Part shown: positions 11,173 through 21,699 of the stretch, piece after piece
How the letters are laid out: each line of letters starts with the position of its first letter
How positions within the stretch are numbered: position 1 is the first letter of the stretch
NCBI GenBank assembly: GCA_944990035.1
Contig: CALYLX010000152.1
Location: 248,001 to 312,000, forward strand
Direction: 5' to 3'
Length of the DNA: 64,000 nt
Origin: Clitopilus passeckerianus
Taxonomy: Eukaryota > Basidiomycota > Agaricomycetes > Agaricales > Entolomataceae
Notes under the pieces: generated by a model
Database searches by the model: none
Told to the model about the DNA's origin: nothing
What the model saw: the letters and a program-made list of their open reading frames with translations, nothing else
Made by a program: the position numbers and the translations under genes

Positions 11173-13361
11173 TCAGAGAGTTGCCAAAAGAGCGTCTTCG
11201 ACTTCTCTCAACCGTGCGGCTTCTTTCTCCTTCTCCATTTCCTTCTCGCGAATTGCCTCACTTTCACGCGTGAGCACGTACGTCGGCTTCATGAACGGCT
11301 TGTAATCCAGATGGCGCTTGACATAGAAGCACATGTATGCGGCTGAACCTAAACAGGCGCCAAGATTGGAAGGAGTGACTCTAATGATCGACAATTAGCA
11401 ACAACGGGATTCGGATATCAAGAAGCACTTACTTATCATCATCAAACCGATACCACTGGTTGTCCATGAGATCACGTCTGCTTCCGGCAATGGGTGGGCA
11501 CGTACCTCATCCTGAAAACGGGCATAATTGGTGTAATGACCGTTGTCCATCTGACCTTCATGATTGATCACTGCAAACAGGTCGTATTCATAGATCGTAT
11601 GAGGGCCCGGCCTGCCGAGGATATGTGAGCCTCGTGGTCTGTTGTATGCAAAAATGGACTGGAAAAAATGCTTACGCAGTATGAAGTACGCCAGTCTTCT
11701 CTTTCTCAGAGCTGTTCATCGCCAAAGTTGTGAAGGGCGCCATATTGATGGTCGCAGGAACTCGAACTGGTGCGTCAACCTTGCGAGCCGAGCTCTTATC
11801 AGCGCTGGTGTATTCGAAGCGCTGAAGTCAATTCAGCACATCATAATGTCCTTGATAATGGCACCCTTACTTTGAATTGAAAACTGAGAACAGGGGGTAG
11901 CTTCCGAATGCTCAATCGTTTGCTGGCTTCCTACAGGTTCCGATGAGTGGGTTGAAACGGTAGGTAAAACATCAGAAACACCCACATGGGCTTTACCGCA
12001 TTTTGCGCAACTGTATTCCTTCGAACCTAGTTTCTCCGGGAGGGTAAACCTAAAACAGTACGTAAGCCCTATGAATCAAGGAGACATGATTGAATTATTA
12101 CCGACGTAAGCACCCCGCAAGAGTGTTTCCCCCTGGCCCAGCATTGGCCTTATCCTTGAGTTCGAGACTAATGTCAAGCATCGGGTCAATGGTGCTTGTG
12201 ACATTGCCACATCGTTCACATTTGACATCGCTTTGAAGTTGTCCTGAGAATGTGTTGTGCACAACACAATTACAGGAAACATTCGTAGAACCACGGGACG
12301 TTGAATGTATCTGGTTTAGCGCGGAAATAAAGAACTCGTGAGCGTCTTGTTGAGCATAGCCAGAAAGTTCCGCCGATGCGCGCCATGTCGTTGCGAGGAA
12401 AGACACGGGCCCATACGGGTTGGAGTCATCAGAGTAGATCTAGACGTGGTGTCGGGTGAGAACATGTTCGGAATCGAGAGAAGACACCAGACCTCCAAGA
12501 AGAAGCGATCCATTTCGCAGCAAGTGCAATTTTCAGTCTTGCACTGCTTGTTATTGTGCCTATCGCCGAGAAAGTAATTCCGTAACAGAGGATTGTGTGC
12601 CAGGCATTGCAGCACCGCGTTCATGAAGCAGGTTTGCCCGAGATTCAATAGACCTCGCCGACCTGAGTTACAATGAGCCTTGAGTTGATATTCTGGTGAA
12701 TGCAATGCTATACCTTGGCATGGAATCGGCGTTGCGGCCTGCAGAACGTCAGCTTCTTTCTCAGTCGGTTTCCAGACCTGGTAGGGCTCTCTAGGCTTCT
12801 GCGCAACTAGTTGAGGAGCTCAGAGATTTGCAGACTTGAGAGAATATTTCCCACCTTGGAAGCGCGTCAGTTTTTCTTCAGCCGATATCAATGTCTGGAG
12901 ACGCAAATCTTCAAGCTGCGAGTGATAGATGAAGTCGTTACACTCGGAACAGAAGACATAGCCCAGCTTGGCATCAACGCCTGCAAAGACAGTTTAAAAG
13001 AGCGTAGGCTGGAAGGGCAGATAGAACACTCACCAAAGATGTGCTCTTCTTCACCCAGATGGTCCAATATGTGCTTATCGGTCCAGCAGCCCGTATATGA
13101 GCATTGCAGGCAAGCGAAAGGACGTGCCAAGTGGACCTTGCAGGTATGGCATGAAGGCGAAGAAATCTGAGTGAAGGTAAGCATAAGTTGGCTTGCTGTC
13201 TCAGTGACGCTCACCTTCCTCTTCTTGGCAGCGTTCTTCGTATATTGAAAGCGGCTGAGACCCCATGCAACGACAGACTGGTAAGTGGCCAGGATCACAG
13301 GTCCGAGTTCATCGTCCTGAACTTTCGCAGAGAAGTGTGGGCAGGCTCCATTATCTTCCAT
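11173..13361 (-). CDS. UBP8: Ubp8/USP22-type ubiquitin hydrolase (SAGA DUB module)
   Basis: This is a cysteine protease of the USP family. Ubp8/USP22 removes ubiquitin from histone H2B within the SAGA coactivator. About 12 exons and roughly 520 aa can be joined. The N-terminal ZnF-UBP carries CPHF, CHTCKVHLARPFACLQC, DKHILDH, HIFG and CSECNDF; splice joins restore the zinc ligands. The catalytic core has the Cys box NLGQTCFMNAVLQC, then SGYAQQDAHEFF, a structural zinc site (CERCGN...CAKCGK), KLPPVLSFQFKRFEY and the His box QMDNGHYTNYARFQDEWYRFDDDK split over three exons. A C-terminal AYMCFYVKRHLDYKP follows. The start at 13361 (MEDNGACPHF) is the first in-frame ATG after a stop, but a further 5' exon cannot be excluded. 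Partners (Sgf11, Sus1, Sgf73) are not in this window. The HIT gene starts 221 bp away on the other strand. Confidence 0.92.
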
Positions 13362-13582
13362 CAGTGATTCAAGCCGTCCAAAGTTCAGGCATGCAGGTCG
13401 TTGAAGAGCTTCCAAGACTCAATGAACACTGAAGTATATCTGGGGGTCGTGGTCGTCGCTGCACGCGTCGTTGAGCTGCAAGTATTCAAGTGACGGCGGT
13501 GACCACCTGTCACACCGCGGCTTGCTCGTGTCCTTGCTCGACGTGCTTGGGGCCGAATTTGCACCCTCGAAATTCCTGGGCC

Positions 13583-14263
13583 ATGGTGCTATCTAGCTTA
13601 CTGTCTTGCTTTACTGGGGATACAAATGACCACTATGATCCGTCCTGTTCGTTCTGCAACGTCTCGAAAGAAGCTGGCTTCAACATTATCTGGGAGGTTC
13701 GGGCGAAATATTTTCCTTCGGGTCCAAGCTGGCTGATTTGAGTCCGTTGCCACAGGACGACATCTTTGTTGGCTTTGTGGACCGCTCCCCCGCAGCACAG
13801 TATCACTTTCTAATCATTCCGAAGAGCCACATCCGTACGTTCATTGACCTCGCTGGATATCTATGACCGATGATTCACAAATCCAAACTTCAGCTTCGGT
13901 CAGGGATCTCCGCAAAGATGACGCGACCATGGGTGAGACCTCTGTCCCACCTATCTCTCTTTTCGTGTGATTAACGGGCTTCCAGTTAGGTCCATGGAGG
14001 CCATCGGGAACAAACTCCTTGATGCTCGCTCTGTCCCAACTCAATGTCGAAGAATGGGTTTCCATATACCTCCGTTTAATTCTGTGCAGCATATCCACCT
14101 GCACGTGCAAGGCCTCCCATACATTTCTAAGGCGAAAGAAGCCAAGTACCCAATCGCCAAAGGCTTCGGGCGATACCACAAAGGCCTCAGCTGGTTTGCT
14201 GAGGTACAGCAAACAATCAAGATCCTCGAGGATAGCAAAACCGTCGGCATTCTTCCGTGTTGA
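13583..14263 (+). CDS. HIT-family nucleotide hydrolase (HINT3/aprataxin-like)
   Basis: Four exons (13583-13696, 13756-13834, 13894-13932, 13986-14263) give 169 aa in frame. The histidine-triad motif HIHLHV is at residues 113-118, with His113, His115 and His117. It is preceded by DPSCSFCNV, DDIFVGFVDRSPAAQYHFLIIPKSHI and FHIPPFNSVQ, the layout of the HINT3-like branch. HIT proteins cleave nucleoside phosphoramidates or adenylated substrates through a nucleotidyl-histidine intermediate. The paired Cys near the N-terminus (CSFC) may bind zinc. The true substrate is not visible from sequence. There is no targeting signal, so a cytosolic or nuclear location is likely. The gene probably shares a bidirectional promoter with the Ubp8-like gene. 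Confidence 0.88.
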
Positions 14264-15407
14264 TCCACGAAGCCTCGAACTACGTTCAACGAGCATAATG
14301 ATCACTCGGGCGCAAAAGGAACGCGCGCTTTGAACTTACTCAAATTGGTTCAGAGCATACGTTCCCGATATCCCCATAACCCAGGTGGTGCCCCCACTCT
14401 GTATGCTGCAGATTCACGCCCCAACATGACACAAGATTTGGTCAGCTCATCTTTTTGTGCGTTTACCTGTCGTTCTCATGGCCGCCCTCATAAACCAATT
14501 TCCCGTCGATTAAGGCCTCGGGGAATAAATTAATATTTCACGTTATTGACTGCGGACTCCCATTATCACGTTGTATACCCCTCAAAGATGTTAATAGATC
14601 CATTTTATCATTTTTATCGCCAAGGCCGGATGTTCCATGGCTATTTGGAGAGAGCGAACAAGCTCTATCTGGTCGTAGCCAAGCGGCGTACGCAATTTCT
14701 GCTTCCTTAAATGATGCCATTGACTGATCGAACGTGCTCCGCAGCTCGCCCGAGCATACAGTAATCGGCCCTCTATGTACGTGAGATGAACCAATCTGAG
14801 CCAGGTGATTGGAAGACTTCCAGCCCTCGTCCTTCATCCATCCGCGAGGTGCGTTATCCCCATCTGGGGGAGCAGTGAGCTATTCTTAGATTCTTAGAAA
14901 CCGGTAACAACTTTGTTCGTAGCCTACGTTCGAAAGCACTGGTATGCCCTCTTCGGGATAATCAACGTTGAGCAAAATTCTCGCAGGAGGGTGTATGGGG
15001 CTGAAAGGTCCCGTAATAATGTCACCCTTAGATGGCAGGCTTCCGCGATGCGTCGCCAGCACGCAAACAAGAGCGAGGTCATTTGTGCACATCTCGAGTT
15101 ATCCGTCCGTCCCAGAACTCCTTTTCATTTCAGCATGACTATGGATCATGATCGAGCTTTACTGCGGCCCGATTCTTATTCGTGATGCCTCGTATTCCTT
15201 CGGGTGAGCAGCTTTGCTTCCCGCAATTTGCTCCAGCGTTGTCAACCCTCTCAGACAAATTTGGCTTCGCTCATCTACCCTCTGGCACATGATCCGTCTT
15301 CCCCCGGATGCAAACGGAAAGCGAACCCTAGCTTCGAAGACCAGTCCTGTTCTTCGTTGTAGCCGACTCCAGTTCTGACCAAAGCAGACCTGACCCTAGA
15401 AGAAGGC
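14264..15407. other. Intergenic region upstream of oxalate decarboxylase
   Basis: Only short ORFs without recognisable content are present on both strands. This 1.1 kb presumably carries the regulatory region of the oxalate decarboxylase gene, but I cannot assign individual factor sites with confidence. Confidence 0.5.
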
Positions 15408-15415
15408 TATAAAAG
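15408..15415 (+). promoter_or_regulatory. TATA box of oxalate decarboxylase gene
   Basis: TATAAAAG lies 63 bp upstream of the ATG at 15471, which is a normal fungal distance for an inducible secreted-enzyme gene. The role is inferred from sequence and position. Confidence 0.7.
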
Positions 15416-15470
15416 AGATGCAGAACTCACCCAAATTCCTCAGCCCCAAGCAACATCTGCATTCGCTAAC

Positions 15471-17984
15471 ATGTTGAAGCTCTCTGTTTGCCTTTGCTCT
15501 ATCCTTCTCTCTCACTTCGCTGTTGCAGCCCCCGCTGCATCTTCTGCGGTGTCCTCTGATGTCGTGTCAGCTCCGACCGCCGTCAGCGTTAGTGTTGAGA
15601 GCAAGACGACGAAGACTACCACGGCTCCTTCTACCGGAACATTGAGCGCGCCTTCCTCCCTCGCCACAGTTCCCAAGATCAGCCTCGACCCCAATGAGCC
15701 TCTTTGGGATATCACCGACGGCAGCAACCACGAAGGCATCCGAGGCTCACTTGGTGCTTCAGTCCTCGGACCCAAGAACCCATTGGTCGACGAGCAGAAT
15801 CCAGATCTGCTTGCGCCTCCTTCTACAGATCATGGAAGCGTGTAAGTATCTGTTCTTCACTAGAGAACTTCAGCTGAACACGTTCCTTGCCCAGTCAAAA
15901 CGCCAAGTGGCCCTTCAGTCTTAGTCACAATCGTCTCCAAACCGGCGGTTGGGCTCGTCAGCAAAACAGTAAGACAATTCTTCTCGGTGGTGATCATTCC
16001 TCTAACCAAATGCCGTGTAGATGGCGTAATGCCCATTGCACAAGGTACTTATCTTTCAGCGATTGAAGTGTCGTCATATTCTGACGATATGTCCGATAGC
16101 TATGGCTAGTGTCAACATGCGCTTGGACGCAGGAGCTGTCAGGTCAGTGCTGATCAAATTATTTCGGTCATCGGCCATCTCATCGTAACATCTCAACAGA
16201 GAATTGCACTGGCACAAGACATCCGAGGTATGCTTCTTTTCATATTCGATCAAGTTCATGGATCACTGAGCCTTATCTCAATAGTGGGCATATGTCCTCA
16301 AGGTACATCCCTTTTACATCGGCCAAAGATGACGTGCACTGACACCTTCTTGATTAGGGTGAGGTGCAGATCACTTCAGTTGATGCAGGCGGCCGCAACT
16401 ACATCTCGACCGTCGTAAGCCACTCATCATTGACCCGATTCACACTCTCACCTTCTTCTGAAAGGGTCCCGGCGATCTCTGGTACTTCCCGCCCGGCATT
16501 CCTCACTCTCTCCAAGCAACCAATGACGACGCTGATGGCGCCGAATTCATCTTGGTAGGCCCATTCCTATACCTCTACGCCTCACCACTTATTTGCCCTT
16601 AGGTATTCGACTCTGGTGCTTTCAGCGAGGACTCGACTTTCTTGGTAAATCAAGGCCGTTATCACAGACTAGCCAGGTGCTCACCTTATTTCAGCTTACC
16701 GACTGGCTCAATCACGTTCCTGCTGAAGGCAAGCGGGGACACACAGATTTTGCGCATGACTACTAACCTGTATTGAACTTGCAGTTTTAGCGAAGAACTT
16801 CCAATCGTAAGCGTAAATACCTCCGACGATTCGAGCCTGCTCTGATCATGTTCGTTCAGCAATCTCACTGACCTGGCAAATATTCCCGATGACGAACTTT
16901 ACATCTTCCCAGCTCGTGAGTCCTCCGCCACCTCTGGCTGTGTAGATTGCTGATACAAGTTGATCTAGGCCTTCCCGAGCCCGATAGTGCTGCTCCCGTC
17001 AGCCCTCAAGGAAAAGTTCCCGATCCATTCTCCTTCGCCCTGTCCAAGGTCACGCCCACCAAACTCGCAGGCGGCTCTGTCCGAGTTGTTGACTCTACCA
17101 CCTTCAAGATTTCGAAGACCATTGCTGCAGCTGGTAGGTTTACCAACTCTACCCACATGCTTGCGAATCTGCTGACCATCATTATACAGAGGTAACCGTC
17201 GAGCCCGGTGCAATTCGGTGAGTTTCTTGTTGCCTTGTAGTCCTTCTGATCAATGCTCATCGCAACCCTTTAGTGAGCTTCACGTAAGACCTCCGATCAA
17301 TCTTCTGAAGAATACGAGCTGATGACGGTTCTAGTGGCACCCCACTGAGGACGAGTGGAGCTTCTTCCTGTAAGTCAGATTCGCCTAGCCCTCTGCGTCT
17401 TCTAACCCATCGGATTAGTGAGGGTCAAGGCCGCGTGACTATCTTCGCCTCTCAATCAAACGCCAGGACTTTCAACTATCAGGTGCGTCCTCTCGCGAGA
17501 AGTTGACGAAAGCTGCTGACCCACGGTTCTGGTGATAGGCTGGCGATATCGGTAAGCTCATTGTTGACCCTGCGGCGTGGGGGCTTCTCTAACCTTGTCA
17601 ATGAAGGATATGTCCCAGCAACTTTTGGTCAGTCCCACGTACTTTGAATGAGACAGAATACAGTACTCACACAACGTAGGCCACTACGTTGAGAACACCG
17701 GCAACACTACCCTCAAGTTCTTGGAAATCTTCAACACTGGTGAGTGCGTTTGGTACTGAGTGAGACCCGATGCTGACGAAGAACCTTAGAAAAATTCGAG
17801 GATGTCAGCTTGAACCAGGTCAGTTTCTGATTGCGCCGTTGCTTAACCACGGGACTGATTAGAGCTTTTGAACCAGTGGCTCGCATTGACTCCGCCCAAG
17901 TTGGTCCAGGACCACCTTGGTCTCTCCGACGATGTCATTGCCAAACTTCCCAAGAAGAAGCCAACCGTTGTTGGGCCTCTTTAA
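15471..17984 (+). CDS. ODC: Oxalate decarboxylase (secreted bicupin)
   Basis: The enzyme splits oxalate to formate and CO2 and helps wood-decay fungi control oxalate and pH outside the cell. Twenty-two exons sum to 1392 nt, 463 aa. The signal peptide is MLKLSVCLCSILLSHFAVAA, followed by a Ser/Thr linker and the OxdC start (KNPLVDEQNPDLLAPPSTD). Cupin 1 supplies Mn ligands in RELHWHKTSE (His174, His176, Glu180) and PPGIPHS (His219). Cupin 2 has RELHWHPTEDEW (His354, His356, Glu361) and FGHYVEN (His400). Both metal sites look intact. The gene is extremely intron-rich: exons of 18 nt (16285-16302), 10 nt (17274-17283), 13 nt (17539-17551) and 21 nt (17607-17627), and one intron with a GC donor (16729-16784). 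The C-terminus is KLPKKKPTVVGPL. An oxalate oxidase function is the main alternative, but the bicupin layout fits decarboxylase. Confidence 0.95.
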
Positions 17985-20560
17985 TAGATCAAAATCAGTT
18001 TTTCCATACGCTTTTTTATTGAACTGCAGAAATTTTGTATTTTTCCTCACCTTGTATGATTATGTATGCTGAAACCGCGCAATTGTTGAATATACTTCTT
18101 TTGATTCCACTGTGTCACCTGCTGGATATCGCACAGCCAAGAACTCGATCGATCGTTTTGAGAAGCATAACATACCCAGCATCAAGAGCAAACCTGAGGG
18201 GGCCCGTGTGCGACACCAGGAACTTTGTTGGCGTGATAAAATTAGAACCCGGATCCAAATTGCCGAAGTAAATGTATTGGACTCTGAAAACAGGCACCAT
18301 ATGTTCGCTCCTCCATGGGGTAGCAGAAGAACCTTAGTGAATGGAATCTTTTGCCCTTCGGCGAATCGACGGATGCGAGATCCGTTGTGAACGAGCAATC
18401 GCATCGCATGTAGAGATAAGGCCAGAGGCATATGTTCGAATACACGTCTTCTGCGATCTCGTCAGTTGATACGATGCTTTCGCCACGCCATGCATACACT
18501 CGGAAGAAGACCACCAAATCGCGCCGGAGTAGCCGAGCTAAGAATAGACTCGACAGTTGAGCCAAGTAAACCAAGCCCCAGGCTAAAGTGCCAAGCTGGA
18601 TATTTTAGGAAAATTCGACGATTTTTGCGCCTCAAAGGCTTGGGCAACGTCGATCCGTTGACGAGGAGACTCCGTTAGCTAGACACGAAGACCCTTGCGA
18701 AGACAGTGACTGGTCGGCGTAATACATCAGTCAGGTAGAAGGAACAGAGATCTCGTACTGCAAGGGAACGTGCGGCCCCCTTTCTGCTTGATAAACGTGC
18801 GGCATAGGTGAGTCCGAAGGCAGCATTGGGTGTATGAAGTTGCAGACAGCCTCAGACAATTCAAACCGAGAGCTACTCGGAGATCAACCTGATCACATCG
18901 AGGGGGAGACGGTTAGACGAATGCAATTGGCATTGAAGGTCTACTTGGAGACGAATATGAGTAAATCGGTCAGGGCAACCATGACAGCGTGAACGTCGAG
19001 TGGAGGAAAGCTGGGGAGAATATTTTCAAGGCACAGACTCGGAGGTGTATCCTTTGTGAACGAAGTCAGCGCACTAAGTTATAGCATAGATGGCTTGTTA
19101 AAGTCGCTCGATCGATGCAGGTGGTTTATATAGGCAACCATTGATGTCCGTTAATAATCCCAGAGGACGCCCGCCAGTTCCGCTCCATCCTACTTTTCAT
19201 TTTCCAAATGGGTTCCCACTCTGGCAACGTGTAATTCATTAGTGATGTGTTCTTGCTGCATCAGACGTAGTCAGATTCGTGATACCTGGCATGCCTATAA
19301 ACAGGTTTCGGCCTCTTGTTGAATGTGCTTCTGGCAACTTGAGATCTGAGCCGCAGCAAGTTGGTACCGCGGGAAGTAGCCGTTATTTTTGGTGGTCTTC
19401 GCCTGCATGACATCGAAGCCCGGAAGCGGAAGCGCCTCGAGGCTGATTCTTGCTCGTTTATAGGTGTCTTTACCCACATCAAACGGGGGGCTATTCAACC
19501 AAAAGTGCGAAGTGCTTGATCGACGGAGAGTCAGAGTGGCAGTGAGCCGACAGGTACGAGCAAGGCAGTTACTCCTTCCAGAATTCGTTCGTCGAGATCT
19601 CGGGACAACAGCCCAAATTATCCTCTTTGAAGTAGTCAATCTTGCCTCAGAGATCGGTTCGTGAGCCACCGAACTGACCTTCATCTGATTGATGAGGAAG
19701 ACGCCCTTTCTGGCTTGCATTGAATCATGCCGTTTGAATTGGGTTGGGTTGGATCTGGAGGTTTGGCAATATCGAGTCAATTGAGCTAAGGCAATCATGA
19801 AGGTAGTGCGCTGCTCTGCCATCCAACCTTCGGATCTGCTTCAGATTGCCGCGGCTCATCTGGGTAATTTTGCTCGCTCAGTGGGGTGTTGCGGACAAGC
19901 AGCCGTTGGTTGAGCGCGGCAGGATCTATGAAGATGATATCACGGTTATGGCGGGGTCTGTCCGTGTTACCAACCTCATCTATCTGGTCGGATAGAGCTG
20001 ATTAGAAAACTGATACCGCGTGAAATTACTATTTCGGAGCGTGTCACCCTGTGTATTGCACCAAGGAGATAAAGTACTCACTTGCATTATGTCGGTTGGG
20101 GCGGGTTGGCACCCTACCAAAGCTTTATACAGATTTGTAACCCTCGGAGAAGTACGACAGGGTAGTTCAGCTTGAGAAATTGGTCACCCAGCCAGATAGG
20201 TTTTGTTAGAAATCGAGCAGAAGCCAAGCAATTACGGTATAAGTCCCAGATGCCAGCAGTTTTGACGGCAGAACTTGATGGATATTCGAGTTTCAGCGCG
20301 AGACAGGTCCTAACCCCACCTTAACTCTGCAAGATAGTACATATTGATATTAGGCTTTCAGATTGATTATCTCGAGGAAATCCGTGTATTCATGACAGCA
20401 ATATGAAAGCTGAATCCGCAGCGTACTACTAGCACTGGCAGTACCTCACTCGCTTCAGTCTAACCTGGAGCCACAACTCCCGGGCCGCTCCGTACTTACA
20501 TAAGCGGATCCGGTATTGTGCCAGCCCTAAACAAAGTCGCGCTAACCACAGAAAATTTGT
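17985..20560. other. Long gene-poor region
   Basis: About 2.6 kb between the oxalate decarboxylase stop and the snoRNA host locus. Many short ORFs exist on both strands (largest 19295-19822 -, 175 codons), but none has a recognisable domain or a plausible codon-level continuation through splice sites. I found no terminal repeats or transposase remnants by eye. The final part is presumably the snoRNA host promoter. Confidence 0.4.
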
Positions 20561-20642
20561 TTGATGATCCTCAACATCGTCCTCATCCAGACCAACGTTC
20601 AAAGGGTGAGCATCCATTGTCTCGTTTCTTTACGTTTTCGAA

Positions 20643-20730
20643 ACGATGAAAACTTTACGTTTACTCGAGTGCCTACCGTCAATTACCTAGACATTGGCAC
20701 GATGACCATTTTTTGTCATAGTTACACTGA
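20643..20730 (+). ncRNA. Box C/D snoRNA candidate 1 (intron 1)
   Basis: Box C is ACGATGA (20643-20649) and C' is the identical ACGATGA (20699-20705). Box D is CTGA (20727-20730) and a degenerate D' CTAG lies at 20687-20690. The segment before D, GTCATAGTTAC, is an 11 nt perfect complement of the universally conserved 25S/28S GTAACTATGAC. The fifth base rule points to the second A of GUAAC. Before D', CCGTCAATT is complementary to 18S AATTGACGG (9 nt). I recall no yeast methylation at these two exact positions, so the target assignment is tentative while the snoRNA class is fairly well supported. Confidence 0.62.
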
Positions 20731-20905
20731 TCGGTTTTCTCATGAATCTTTATTTCTTTTTACTGATTCCCTTTCTTTCTTCAGATAGCCTACTCAAACA
20801 TGCTTTTACATTGCACTGGAAGCGGGTAATTCTATCTGCGAAGCACCTTCATGGTACGCGTCTTTTCCAACTCCTCTCAATTTCTGGCATTCTTGCCTAC
20901 TCGTC

Positions 20906-20988
20906 AAGATGAACCATTTTCAATTCAAACTAGAGTATCTGAGAGCCAACGGCTTCATGATCTCAATTTATATCTGTCAATCCACTGA
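20906..20988 (+). ncRNA. Box C/D snoRNA candidate 2, double guide (snR55- and snR67-like targets)
   Basis: Box C is AAGATGA (20906-20912), D' is CTGA (20939-20942), C' is ATGATCT (20957-20963) and D is CTGA (20985-20988). Upstream of D', TCAAACTAGAGT is a 12 nt perfect complement of 25S ACTCTAGTTTGA; the fifth base selects the U equivalent to yeast 25S U2724 (target of snR67). Upstream of D, ATCTGTCAATCC is a 12 nt perfect complement of 18S GGATTGACAGAT; the fifth base selects the U equivalent to yeast 18S U1269 (target of snR55, human SNORD33). Two independent matches at the correct distance from both D boxes make this the best supported RNA here. rRNA sequences and yeast positions are from general knowledge. 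Confidence 0.8.
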
Positions 20989-21140
20989 TTCCTCCCTCTT
21001 TGAAATTTTTTCGAAACTTATTCTCACATCTGCCCTTTTCAAGGATTTAACCTTCACATTTTAACGCATGGTTTACACCTTGACGTGATAACGTCGTTGA
21101 ACGTGTAGGCGTAGGTGAGCAAGCGTTCCTTCCTATCTTT

Positions 21141-21228
21141 CTGATGAGTAACAAGGAATTACCGCCTGAGCAATCCTATATGGGTTGACGACGACGAAAA
21201 TTCCAAGGCTGTATTTTTACTAACCTGA
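21141..21228 (+). ncRNA. Box C/D snoRNA candidate 3 (snR77/SNORD65-like target)
   Basis: Box C is CTGATGA (21141-21147), D' is CTGA (21166-21169) and D is CTGA (21225-21228); a weak C' may lie near 21186. Directly upstream of D', GGAATTACCGC is an 11 nt perfect complement of 18S GCGGTAATTCC. The fifth base rule selects the U equivalent to yeast 18S U578, the site guided by snR77 in yeast and SNORD65 in humans. I see no convincing rRNA match for the segment before box D. Confidence 0.76.
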
Positions 21229-21396
21229 ACCTCTTCTACCTCTTGTGTTTTCGGAATCTTCGTACTGACAACTCCCCCTCATAGGAAGTCTTCTACACCG
21301 CCTTCACCTTGGAAGTGGAAGCCATCGTTGACTACGTTGGATTACCCATTAACGGACTGGCAACGGTAAGCATCAGATTCCTCTTCATCCTTTTGC

Positions 21397-21478
21397 ATGA
21401 TGCTTTATCACGACGGTCTTCGTATATCACTGCCGAAAATGCCCGCCACAGCTCATTTTTTCGGGCACCCCCCTCTGA
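21397..21478 (+). ncRNA. Possible box C/D snoRNA candidate 4 (orphan)
   Basis: Intron 4 has a near-consensus box C ATGATGC (21397-21403) and a box D CTGA (21475-21478) at normal snoRNA spacing, with a GCCCG/CGGGC stem between. I could not find a convincing rRNA complement upstream of D. It is called mainly because the other introns carry snoRNAs. Confidence 0.35.
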
Positions 21479-21622
21479 TTCATCTCACCTCTCCGCTCAA
21501 TTTACCATACTAACTCGACTTCGTCAGGTTCCGTCACCGGTCTGTCCTCTCAACCATCGCGCACTACCCCTCGTTCCAATGCAAGGTTAGTTGATCATCT
21601 TGTATATTCATTACATTTTCTT

Positions 21623-21699
21623 TGGATGAAATACTTCAAAATAATTATCAACTAGAAGCTGTTGCTTAGCTTTGGCTTTGATTAGACTACTGCTTCTGA
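21623..21699 (+). ncRNA. Possible box C/D snoRNA candidate 5 (orphan)
   Basis: Intron 5 has a weak box C TGGATGA (21623-21629) and a box D CTGA (21696-21699), 77 nt in all. No rRNA target was recognised. It is supported mostly by its place in the series. Confidence 0.3.

Noticed and set aside
19221..19350. Another C/D snoRNA (GTGATGT ... CTGA)
   Set aside because: The boxes are weak, the guide has no rRNA match, and there is no host-intron context.
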